DNA of 64,000 nucleotides. Origin: Gonapodya prolifera JEL478 (Eukaryota; Monoblepharomycota; Monoblepharidomycetes; Monoblepharidales; Gonapodyaceae). Location: contig KQ965781.1 in NCBI GenBank assembly GCA_001574975.1, forward strand, positions 168,439 through 232,438, given 5' to 3'. Below the pieces are notes generated by a model. It was given only the letters and a program-made list of their open reading frames with translations. It had not been told where the DNA came from and ran no database searches. The first letter of the stretch is position 1. Each line of letters opens with the position of its first letter. Made by a program: the position numbers and the translations under genes. Below, one piece after another: positions 34,386 to 44,827 of the stretch.

Positions 34386-36244
34386 CGTGGAGTTGAGAGC
34401 CTGCTGCGGTCATGCGCAACCACAGTTCTCCTGTGAAACCAAAACATACGGTGCCGGCCACCACCTGAATTTACCACCCAAAATCGACCAAGGATGGAAC
34501 CCCGATTCTCAAAACCGGCCACCTTCGAAACCAGCTTTCTCAGCAACCACAATCCATACCGCCTTCCGGCTTTCTCCCAACGCTTCAGAAAGGTCTGCTC
34601 GCCAAGAAATCGGGCTGACTCTTACCGCTTCCGTTCCTTCACCGACCGCGGGTCGTCTCCAAACCTGCGGGCAACTATCAGGAGGTCGAGAAAGCTGCGG
34701 GGAACACACCGTGAGGTTCGGCGGCACGGCAGAGTGTGTCCACGGAACCCCCCAACCGCATTTTTGAAAGCGCGCCCCACGGCGCGCGTGGACCCGAATG
34801 AAGCCATCGACACAAAATCTCCTCGGATATCACACGTGTACTGTCTTCCCCGACGGAAAAGACGTGGTGGGTGTCTCGGTGACGGGTTGGAAGACACCAC
34901 GGATCCATGTCGGTAAAATCACTCCCGTGAGTCCCGTCTTTTACTTCCAAGAACACCAAATTTATGATATAAATGTGGTAATATTGTTACAGTGTGAGTT
35001 CTTGACGATACGAAGTGGCTACTCCCCGCCCGAACCGCACTCCTCGTCAACCGGTCCTATGTCAGCGTCTGGCCCTACTGGCGCCGAAACTGTCACTAAG
35101 GTAAGTGGCTCCCTTTGTGTAGTCGATTCGTCATGTCCTTCCGATATTTCTATGCCATCCAGCGCACGTCCAAGCTCCCTCGCCAACGAGGCTTTCACTC
35201 TGGCTAACAGGGTAGGTCCATTGCCAGTCCCGTAAGTCCCGTAAGTCCCTTGAGCCGTTAGATCTTGCTTCAACTGCTTCATCTGAAGCCTCTCGGCTGT
35301 TGTTGCTGTCAACAGAAAGTCCTCCGCTAGCCCCACAGGGAGACCAGACGCAGCGTATTTCACCACTTGAAAGCTTCAGGTAACAAGATGACCCTGACAG
35401 CATTTCAATCGAAAGCGCCCAGGTAAGCGCAATGTCATATGTGGATGAGTGCCACCACAGAGCTTAATCCACAGAAATTGGCCAAAAATCAGAAAAACGC
35501 ACATCGTCAAGCTGCTCGTAGAGAACAACAGGGCGCGCAGTGAGTGGGAAAGGAAAAAGAATTGAAAGACGACAGCAGACGCAACCGCCGCAGGCGGGCA
35601 AAACACCCCCTAAAACACCGGAACCAAATGTGGCCTAAATTTTTGATTTGGAGGCTGGGTGAAATCCAATTTGATTACCACTCTCCATACCAAAAAAAAA
35701 AAAAAAAACGCTAGAAACTGGTCCTCCCTGTCGCAATTGTCTATGAAATGGTAAACCCCCGTAAACCACAAGTAATGGATATTTTCGGTTAAATTTGTAC
35801 AGATAGCTATGTAAACCACCCCCTGTGAATTCCACGAGGAGTGGTAAACGCCGATGGCGGCAAAAATCCCGTCCCCACGTTTTCCACCCCCGGAATGTAA
35901 ACCCGTGTAATTGACACGTAGCCCATTCTACGGAAAACACATGGGAACTGGGGTAGAAAACGAATGGGAAAGTCACTTTACCATTCAGTGGTTTTCAAAA
36001 TTATTTTCCTGTGATAAATGATACCTGTCGTCTCCATTTACATATGTGCCATACCAATCAGGGCCGATACGCTGCAGAAGAACCCGTCCATAATATCGAC
36101 TTGTCCTTTTACTCTCAAAGCTGTCATCGGGGGGATTGGTGAAAAATGCAGCATTCTTACTTTCAGCGCACAGCACTGCATTGTATTTTTCCATGCCACA
36201 GTTTTCCATAGAATAAAGTAAAGCTACTCATACGAATATTTCAT
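34386..36244. other. Intergenic, includes A-tract and GTAAAC cluster
   Basis: About 1.85 kb without a supported gene. A frame on the minus strand at 35019-35366 (115 codons) has no recognisable domain. An A18 run sits near 35691-35708. A segment near 34399 (CTGCTGCGGTCAT.CGCAAC) recurs near 37996, hinting at a dispersed repeat. Confidence 0.45.
35751..35902 (+). repeat. Five same-strand GTAAAC motifs
   Basis: GTAAAC starts at 35751, 35761, 35811, 35844 and 35897, all in one orientation, most followed by C-runs. It may be a degenerate tandem repeat or a cluster of forkhead-type sites (GTAAACA core). Function unknown. Confidence 0.5.
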
Positions 36245-37137
36245 TCACGCCACAGGCTTGTACTGAAAGTAAAACATGGTGAATCAGCATCCAAGAAACC
36301 CCAAAACGACACCTGCCTCCATCCCAACCTACCTTCAAGACAAGCACAACTTCCTTCCCGTCCGCGGACTTGACGGTGCTCTTGCGGGTCTGCACGCGGT
36401 CTGCGCCCGAGCCCTCGACGCTCCACTCGGCGACGGCCGTCCAAGCGGGGGAGTTCGATTGCGGCTGGCTCGTCTGCAGGGGTCGTGGCGTGGTAATTGG
36501 CGTGTTAACTGGTGCGACGGAGAGCTGAAGGACCAGGCGGTGGCGGCTGAGACTACTTACAATCACAAACGCGGCATCGCCGGCCTTCTTCACGGTCATG
36601 CGGACTTTGCCGTAGAGGGGCTCCTCGCGGTCGAAGGTGGATCCATCAGCGGGCCAGGCCGCAGTGGTGGAGCCTCCCAGCACGCCGGGGCGGATGAGTT
36701 CGAGGTAGGGCACGCCGTCCTTGACCTGGTTTCGGTTGTACCCATGTTTGCACACCGGGAACAAAATTGAAGTGATGGAAGGGGAGGGAACTCACGTAGG
36801 TCCTCGTGGTCACTTTGGGACGAGCGACAGTGGCGGCTTTGCGGACAGCAAACTATTGGTTGGTCAGTCAACGGGATGAGTAATTCATGCGACCTGAACA
36901 CGTGTCCATGGCTTATCACTTACGTTAACGCCCTGGATGGTCAGCGCCTGATCGATCAGGTTGGTGTCTTCCTCGTTGGTGGTGGCCTGCATCCAACGTC
37001 ATGTCGATGATGGTTCCCATGGTCGATTTGGAGATTGATGCGCGGAAACCAGGCAGTTGGCAACTATCACCATCTTCATCGCTTTCCAATTGAAAGTCGT
37101 GAGTACGCACCCAAGTTCCTTCCCAAGCGTCTGCCAT
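36245..37137 (-). CDS. Small FABP/lipocalin-like beta-barrel candidate
   Basis: Six exons (37137-37111, 36986-36924, 36852-36796, 36725-36561, 36473-36333, 36262-36245) join exactly into 156 residues, every intron in phase 0. The start MADAWEGTW and the later QGVNFAVRKAA...RPKV strongly echo the opening of intracellular fatty-acid-binding proteins (M.DAF.GTW ... LGVGFATRK.A....P). The rest alternates short strand-like segments (KVRMTVKKAG, AWTAVAEWSVEG, EVVLVLKYKPVA). There is no signal peptide, so it is probably cytosolic. A lipid-carrier role is an inference from the N-terminal pattern only. The family is otherwise unrecognised and uncommon in fungi. Confidence 0.75.
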
Positions 37138-40100
37138 TGTGTGAATGAGTTGATGTGTGGTGGAGGGATGAGCGCGTGGTTCTGGATGGCTGCTGCTGCA
37201 ATCGCCGGCTTTTAAAGCGCCGGAATGCTGTGTCACTGTATATAACAGTTTCAGAACGCTTGGTGTATACTTTGAGCGAACATACATACACCGCCACATA
37301 TCATAGGGCGTTGTTCACTTGACCTGCCGCACAATTTCCAAACTTGCACAACTTTATACAACAGTTACTATGCAAGCATATTGAATAATCACATCATTTT
37401 TATGTCCCGAACATTGTGGAAGCTTGTACCCCGAAACCGCCATTTAAGTTCCGATCCTCGTGAATCCGGACCAGTCTGCAGGTTCAAGCAACCGCGCCTG
37501 GCTTCTTACACTAAACGTTTTAACCAAGCCAGACGCGACTAACTCTAGAGGCGGGTGACCTCGGGTGACTGTCCTGTGGAAACCGTATGGACCCTCGAAC
37601 CTTGTTTGGCGGGTGCGAGGATACACCGTACCCGGGAGGGATCCCACTCGGACTATGCATTTTATTGCAACACTTGTCGATTGCTCACTGTGGTGCGTGG
37701 AGAAACCGTGTCTGCGTTGCGGCGACGGATGTTTTTGAGATATACGTAAGGTGGCTTCCCGAACAGTTTTGCGTGCCGTCACACAAGCAGTCCCCCACAA
37801 GCCGCAAGGAAAGACCAGGTCACGGTAGTTGAACAGGGAGTTCCCACGTAAAACTCCCCAGAACAGTGTAGTACTTATTCGGGGACCCATCGACCAGACG
37901 AGGCCCAGATCACGGTTCTTATTAAGTTGGGGCATCAAGAACAGAATATGCAGTACTAAATCGTCGCATCGAGTTTGAATGGAGAAGGTGAAGTCTGCTG
38001 CGGTCATTCGCAACAACAGTTGACCTTCGAAAACGACCGAGTCATTATTGTTTCGCCGCGAACGTGCGTTGACCTCTTGCCAATTTGTGAAGCCGCTGAA
38101 ACGCTGCCTCGCTGTCCGCACTTATCCTTTCTCTGTTGTATGTGTGCATCAATGGAGTACTGAATAAAGACAAAGTATTTTTCGGATTTCCTAAAAACCT
38201 GGACGTTGCAGCTGCTCCAATCGGCCTCTCTCTACAACTATTTTGACTGGTGCTCCCGCAGTTATTGTTATAACTTTTGTTCACAGGCGCCGACAGTCAA
38301 CGTTGCTGCGGGTTGCACCTTTGTCAGGACGTATGCTCTTGATGCGGAACGTCGTGATGGTCTCAGCTCACGAACAATGTTGAGTATTACCTTTCACGTT
38401 TTTGTCGAGCTTCAGTAAGTCAATCTTGGTGTCCTGCATCAATTCGGGCGAACAAACAACTGACGTCAGCAAGTCTCCCGCTTTGAATCCCACAAGCAGT
38501 ACAACTTTGATCCCATGGTGGAGACACTGTGCGCTCATAGCGGAGAAAGTTTTTGTGTATATGTTCGTAAGTTACGAACTCATGATGCCTGGGAGACTGT
38601 AATAACTTTGATGGAGTCAAGGAGCCACCATGATCTCTTCACCAGCATAGGCATGTTGATTTTACATCGCACTGCAATGATGTCAGTGGGCAAGCCGTCA
38701 GTGATCTCTGACAACAACAGCTTCCTTCTTCTCTTTTCTTCGGCAGTTTGCACCCCCCCTTGGTGACAACTGAAGTCAAAGAAACCATCCACTCTTGCTT
38801 CTCGTTCACGTCGAGGAGTTGATGACGTTAGAGAGATCCTTGTCTGAAAATGATTTCTTTGGTTGCCTTCGCTTGATCATCAAATAGTCGAGAATAGGGC
38901 AAAGCATCACATATATACTTTTACGTCTATGGGGCAAGGGCGTGTCTCCTGGGTAATGACGTCCCGCTCCTGGTTAATGATTTCGATGACGCCAATAATG
39001 TATTTCAACTGTCTCATTTGGCTCATTGGTGGTGCCGGGCCTCTTTTCAAAGGTGGCGCTGATTATGGCTCGACGTAAAACGACATCATCAAAGAAGAAA
39101 CCGAAGCAACAACTTTTGAATTTTAAGTCAATCTTATACACAAATAACCTTTTTACCTTTTTTTGGAGTCTCTTCACAGATGGCAATCACAGTCGTCCTG
39201 AAAACGCGGGGTCACGACCGGAATTGGAGATCAAGTAGCCATCGCAACGGTGAACGTCCATTAATTACGCTTAGTGAAGCCAGTCGCGCGTTGGCCACCT
39301 TCACACATATTTTATGTCGTGGATCTGCGACTCGATTACATAAATCACTCACCAGGATAAGCAAAGAGGTGGTCCTGGCTTGTCTCCCCGGTATACGGAA
39401 TTGCGCCTACAGAAGTCGGCAGTTGCACTCGATGTCACTCCTTTTTTGTCACCTCTTGCCCGGGAGGGCAAGCTTTACGAGGGCCGATACATGATCCGAT
39501 TGTGACGTGATGCTGCTCGCCTGAAGTTTTGAAATCATTTATTGCTCCCCGCTTCGCTCAAAGTCTCGAGACCTTGCCCACTCAAGTGGAGTGTATTGAC
39601 CGACAGCGCACCGGGAGATCGTAAAAGATAATCATGTGTTGAGCTAGAATATCCGCGCGATCTGCCAACCATTCTAGTTCTGGCAATCATGATGGGACAG
39701 GAGAGACTGGAAGTAATTGGAAGGTGGAATACTATTTGTGTATAATCCTTTTGACACTCTTGCTGCGAGACAGGCATGTCGGAAATGTAATTATTTTTGG
39801 TTTCTTTTTACAGTTTGCTCCAATCAATGGTTTCTGTAAAAATCTCAAAGGTGTGGGCACAAAACTGAAGTTCTGGGATGTTTGATCGTGTTTTTCAAAG
39901 ATCCACATCAAACCTGTACGACGCATCTTTGAAGTTAGTACGACCACCGTTATCCCTCTTCACCTTTCAACAATGTGTTGGACATTGACTTCCACTGTAT
40001 ATAGAACCTCGACAAGATTCACGGAATTCAGGACGCCGCCTGCTCCTTCTTGGTCCAATCAATCTTCTCAATCTTTAACTCGCATGAGACCGCCCTGAAA

Positions 40101-40331
40101 ATTGTTGGTGTTAGTGATGAGGAAAGTCGAGTGGGGAGGTGGTGGAGTCTGGGGCCGAAGTCTTATACGGTCGTAGCACAGCCGTCGGTTCTATGGAATG
40201 AAACACCAAGTTATTGTGCCTGTACGACGCACCGCGCATGTTCCTTTAACCACCGCTATTGTCTTCATCTTTGAGCGAAAGGTACCGCATCACCTTTCCT
40301 ATTTTCAACCTCACTACAAAAGTCACACAAT
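37138..40331. other. Gene-poor region, no supported gene
   Basis: About 3.2 kb. A 225-codon frame on the minus strand (37444-38121) has erratic composition and no domain. Other frames are short. The region is AT-richer than its neighbours. It ends with a partial copy of the VPS29 3' end (40025-40083). Confidence 0.45.
40025..40083 (-). repeat. Partial duplicate of the VPS29 3' end
   Basis: 59 bp matching 40329-40387 at 54 positions. The partner covers the stop codon and last codons of VPS29. This copy is 304 bp downstream of the gene end on the minus strand and is not attached to an intact reading frame. Confidence 0.8.
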
Positions 40332-41469
40332 TCACAACGCCGCCTGCTCCTTCTTTGTCCAATCAACCTTCTCAATCTTCAACTCGCCCTCCACCAGCTG
40401 GTACACGTACAGCACTACGCTCGGGCCTTGCAAGTCCATCAACACGAAACTCGGGTTGGGCGTGTCTCCCGTGACCGTGCCGCCTGCCTGAGTTCCCGAG
40501 TGAAGATGCGAGAAGGCCCCTGTCGCAGACCCGGGGTTGACAAAGAACCGCCCTTCGTACTCGTACGCCTCGAACCGGTGCGTGTGCCCCGTGACCATAA
40601 CATCCGCGTCCAGGTGTCGAGCAACTCCGGCGAGAGCGTCGGCATCGCCCCAGGGTAGGACGTCGTGGCCGTGGATGAGGCCGACCTGAAACGAGTCATG
40701 TCAGTGATGAGGACTGTAGTGTTGTAATGGGGAGTGCGGAGGAAGTGATAGAAGCCACATAATTTCGCCAACGAGTTCGAGATGTTTGCACGTGTTGACT
40801 CCTCGGAAGACCCGCCACCTCGTCACGGATCACTCGCCTCCGGCGGAGGTCTCGCTCCACTATCTCGGTGAGCGCTTTGAGCTTTGACCTTGGGCTCGTT
40901 TCCTCTTCACTTGGCTTCGCCTCCTTCGTTCCGTCTCGCCCCTTCCCCCCCCCCCCCCCCNCCCCCCCTTCCAGCAACTCACCTTCAACGGTCCATGAAC
41001 GACGACTCTCGCACTCGGCGGCACGACCTGACTCGACTGCGGGTACGTCCCACCCAGTCCAATCTCATCCGCATCCCCACGCACGGGGACGATTTCTGCC
41101 GCGACAGACCGTAAGAAATCGAGCGTTGCGCGAGACGTGATGTTTCCCGTGCACAGGATTTGCTGGATTTTTCCCGGGACGAGCAGTTTTTTGAATTTAG
41201 CGGGGAGTTCGGTTGAACGGGAGGGGATGTGCGTGTCGCCTGGTGAGCAGTGGTTGGCGTACGGGAGGCGAGGGTAAAGGGCAGAATGCTGGGACTCACC
41301 GATTGCCAGAACCAGAACCTGCGAGGAATATCAACGGACGGTGTTGGATGGGGGCGGAAGCCAGCATCGGACGGGAGCGAGGGCGACACGGGGTCATGAA
41401 TCGTTCCAGTGAGCGTGCAGGCTCGTACACTGAGATGAAAACGCGGTAGATGTCCCTGCAACTCACCAT
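40332..41469 (-). CDS. VPS29: Retromer subunit Vps29
   Basis: Four coding exons (41469-41467, 41318-41300, 41239-40983, 40685-40332) make 210 residues. Motifs: MVLVLAIGDTHIPSR, LPAKFKKLLVPGKIQ, ILCTGN, VRGDADE, GLIHGHDVLPWGD, VMVTGHTHRFEA, FFVNPGSATGA and PSFVLMDLQG...VYVYQLVEGELKIEK. These match Vps29, the phosphoesterase-fold scaffold of the retromer that retrieves cargo from endosomes. As in other Vps29s the metal-site pattern is altered from true phosphoesterases. The insertion between PGSATGA and PSFVL is longer than in human. The first coding exon is the ATG alone and the second only 19 nt. Intron 3 contains the poly-C/N run. Confidence 0.95.
40945..40968. other. Poly-C run with an ambiguous base
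   Basis: A run of C interrupted by the window's N at 40961. It lies inside VPS29 intron 3 and marks uncertain length in the assembly. Confidence 0.9.
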
Positions 41470-41602
41470 GTTGAAGGTGTAGAGACCTCGGAATTCAACC
41501 GACGGGAGTTACAGATTAGCCGCCCACCTCCAATCCCCCAAATACGAAGCTGCGACCGATATCAAAAGACTACTAGTACAATTACATTATCCCAGCGCTA
41601 TT

Positions 41603-42853
41603 TCATTCCTTCTTGGCGTCCCGCTCCGCAACCTTCTTCTCATTGCTTTTGGCGTACATTTTCTCGTACATCGGGTCCACCGCCACGCGGTACCCGAACG
41701 CAAGGCGGTTTGTTTCGCTGGCCTGGGGGTGGGGTGGATGGGGTTGGGTGCGTCAGGTTCTGAGTTCTGACCTCTCCTCCCGGTCAGTGCTTCTCGCTTG
41801 AGCCCCGAGCTCGGTCAGTCATTTGCGCTCAGGTGTCGTTATCGCTCCGCGAGAGCACTATTCCGCTACGGGGACATTCGCCCACGACAGACTCCTCGAA
41901 CTCGCTACACCGTCTATTCCCCTCGGGGAAACTCCTGGGTGAGCGCTTCGCACCCAGGCTTAGAGCTCGGGTAGTGCTGTCCCTTGAGTTGGGCCTCGAA
42001 CTCGCTCTCCGCGTAGGATAATTCGCCTACGGCAGACTCCTCGGTCAGTGTTTTTCACTGAGCATCATTCCCCCTTCGTGACAGTATTCCGCTGCACGGG
42101 GTGTTCAGTTCCGGTGGACTCCAAGGTGAGCGTTTCGCGCTTCGGCCTGGAGCTCGGTCACTGCTGTCGCACCTTGGCCTCGGGCTCCTAACTTTTGGCC
42201 TTGCCTCCGTCGCTCGGCAACAAGAATTCTACGTACCATTGCAACCACCGCCTGCAATTCTCCCATCATCTCATCCGTCATTCCCAATTTCCTTGCCGAC
42301 GCTGCGTGCGAGGCGATGCAGTAGTCGCATCCGTTTGTCGTGGATACGGCGAGGTCTGTGTAAGGGGGGGGGGGGGGAAGAGGGCAAAGGGAAAAAGAGA
42401 TGGAGATGACGAGAAGAGACGAGATACGCACAAATCATTTCCTTTACGAGCGGATCGAGTGCCCCGGGTGCCATCACCGTTTGCATGCGATCCCATGTTC
42501 CCTAGATGTCGTCCACGAAGCGAGAGCGACGTTGCCAAATTGATTGCGCAAAAAGCACGCCAAAAGGCGAAACTGCCCACCTTGAACGTCGGATAATGAT
42601 TCGCCAAAATCTTCCAGAAATCATTAATCTGGTGCGGCCCTTTCAGCTCGAACTGGGCAATCATCTCGTCGTAGATGGCCTTGACGCGTGCGTCGGCTTT
42701 TTCGTACGGGATGGGTGGCAGGACGGGTTGTTTGCGGCTTGTGGGTGTGGATGAAAACGGTACGGAGGGGAGGTGGGGGAGGGGTGCGGAGGGGAGAGAC
42801 GGTGCTGGTCGAGTGCGCAGGAGAGGACGGAGGAAAAAAAGGGAGGGGAGCAT
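41603..42853 (-). CDS. Carboxymuconolactone decarboxylase/AhpD-like protein, probably mitochondrial
   Basis: Four exons (42853-42581, 42501-42432, 42355-42237, 41722-41603) give 193 residues. The N-terminus MLPSLFFLRPLLRTRPAP is Arg-rich, Ser/Pro-rich and lacks acids, resembling a mitochondrial presequence. The core has NDFWKILANHYPTFKG, DPLVKEMI and the active-site helix NGCDYCIASHAASARKLG: the CxxC and the following H are the AhpD/CMD redox motif. Such proteins act as peroxidase-like or disulfide reductases. The last exon ends in a Lys-rich tail. Intron 3 is 514 nt against 79 and 76 nt for introns 1 and 2, and holds a hairpin-rich repeat block. Confidence 0.92.
41781..42190. repeat. Hairpin-rich degenerate tandem repeats in an intron
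   Basis: GAGCTCGG recurs at 41807, 41963 and 42150, each followed by a related stretch (spacing 156 and 187). Small perfect inverted repeats are packed between them: 41917-41930 (TTCCCCTCGGGGAA), 41934-41958 (CCTGGGTG...CACCCAGG), 42012-42031 (CGTAGG...CCTACG) and 42045-42061 (TCAGTG...CACTGA). All of it lies inside intron 3 of the CMD gene. Confidence 0.75.
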
Positions 42854-43010
42854 TGCGAATAGATCGTGTGGAGATGCTTTGTGGGGAACTAAGTGAGGTG
42901 AAGTCGAGTTATTTGGTTCCGAAAGCCAACCTTGCCTGCATTTGCACCTCAAATCAATCATCAAAGTAAAGTTAAGAAGCTGATATCTGAGTGCAACATA
43001 TCGTACGCGA

Positions 43011-44481
43011 TTAAATCTTCGATCGCCCTGCTCCTGAGTCTCCATTGGGGGCACTACCCTGTTCGTCCTCCACCATTTGCCCACCCGGCTCAAACCACCT
43101 CACCCCACCAGCGCCATTCTCGTCAAGTCTCTTGAGCGGGTGCTCTCCCGCAACCATGCCCATGAAGGGTTTGTGGACGCTGTACCCGAGGAGAGACTGC
43201 AGCTTCTTCGGAAGCTGCGGGACGAGCGCGGGTGGCGTGATGAGGAAATGGTTCTCATAGGGGCGGAGGTAGGGCTCGCAATCTGGCAGAGTCGGGGAGG
43301 ACGGTTGGTGGTGAGCGAGGAGTTGTGATCATGCCTCACACTCACATTGAGCTGTGACGGCGAGGCGGGATGACTTCGAAACATTTGCGCCACCGCCATG
43401 CCTGTTCAGCGTAAGATTCTGAACATGTGTTGCATCGAGAGGGACATCCCGGCACACTTCGAAACGCACCACGTTGTACCCAGACACACGACCACGCTAC
43501 CACGCTCCATGACCAGGGGAATGATCCTGTCCTTCCCTGGAATAGGCTTCCTGCCGGCGCCCCAAGTGTGACTGCCGGGGACAACCACCGTGGCACCGTT
43601 CTCGGACATGAAGTCATCGAGGGCCTGATTCGAAACTTCATCAGTGTCTCTGCGAGCAGCGGGGCTTGCTCCGAGAGTGAATTGTGCAGGACTGACATAC
43701 CCATATGGTGGCGACCATTTGAAAGCGCCTTGGTCGGGGAATGCGAACCACGGAGTCATCTGAGTGCAGCGATTGTGACGACTCGCCTGGGTAGATTTGA
43801 ATGGCCTGGTAGACTGATAAGAGGTAGCTTACACAATGTCAACGTCAACGCAATGTCTGGCAAGCGCACCATAAGAGAATAGCCAAATCTTACTTTGGTA
43901 AGAGTACTTTATCAAGGATACGGGTCACTCTCGGGTGCATCGGCAAATGATACGTCTCCTTGGATCTCCCCATGAGCGCGTAGATGCGTCGAGTACGTAG
44001 CCCTTCAAAGTCGTTCCGCCCAAAGGGTGTTTCGTCCAGTATGGGGTCCAGTGCTCGTCGAACTTGTGAAATATACGCGGACGACAAGACTTTTGGGAGG
44101 ACAACTGGATGCCGGAAGATGTGCTTACGATCGCAACTTGAGGCACACAACGATGACGACACGCTTACCGTAACCGTCCATAAGGAGTCGAAAGATTTCG
44201 GGATCCTCTCGCTCGAGCTTTGGATCGACATCGTAAACGAACTCGCTCTTCCCTGTCGGCACATCGTAAGGTACAAGCGGTATTTCGTCGCCAGAGTTGT
44301 ACACTGAGCCGAGGTTGTTCATGGATTGGTGTAATTGGTCCGATGCGTAGTGAGCGTCGAGCTGGTTGAAGGTTCGCCCGGTGACGATCAGCAATCGCAA
44401 TGACGACCGAACGCCGGTCGGTATTACCTTTTGGCGGGACTTGGAGCTGTCATATCCGCTACGCGTAGAGGGGGCTGTCAT
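43011..44481 (-). CDS. Phytanoyl-CoA dioxygenase (PhyH) family protein
   Basis: Multi-exon minus-strand gene starting MTAPSTRSGYDSSKS. The 2-oxoglutarate/Fe(II) oxygenase signature is complete: QAIQIYPGESSQSLHSDD supplies His and Asp, GATVVVPGSHTWG is the family strand, and TTWHGGGANVS supplies the distal His, with R in SSRLAVTAQY for 2-oxoglutarate. It continues CEPYLRPYENHFL. Such enzymes hydroxylate acyl-CoA or small secondary metabolites. The protein appears to end in GRSKI, a PTS1-like tripeptide (S-K-I), suggesting peroxisomal import. The exon chain was read by eye, so the middle exons (43890-44280) are approximate. Confidence 0.9.
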
Positions 44482-44827
44482 CACGTTTCAGCAGCTTTCA
44501 AGCGGAGTTTCCCTTGGTGAGGCGGCACAAGTTGAACCGATTTGACCTGATTTGACTCCACACAAACACGAATCTATTTGGTGATTTTGGAGAAGAAATG
44601 AGAAGCTCCCAGAACACGCAATAAACGTTTTTTATCGCGGAGTGCCCTGCAATCAGCGACGTGTGGAGCGTCTTTTCAAGGAAGCTAGCTGGAATCCGAC
44701 CAACAAATTTCAATTTGTGGATGCGAGTATTCAATTAAATTTCGTCGTGCGTGCCTGGGCACCTTGGCGGTCGGAGTTGGGGAATGGCTAACTGGGTACG
44801 GAGGCGCTCAAACACACCGCTGTCTCA
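44482..44827. other. Divergent intergenic space
   Basis: Lies between the PhyH gene (minus) and the membrane protein gene (plus). Nothing beyond presumed promoters. Confidence 0.5.

Noticed and set aside
34099-34767. 222-codon + strand frame
   Set aside because: It lies antisense over the SDF2 exons, whose splice sites and conserved residues are clear.
35691-35708. A18 tract as a retro-copy tail
   Set aside because: No gene-like sequence with matching direct repeats was found next to it; a simple A run is enough.
37444-38121. 225-codon minus-strand frame
   Set aside because: Erratic composition, no motif, no neighbouring exons; probably chance.
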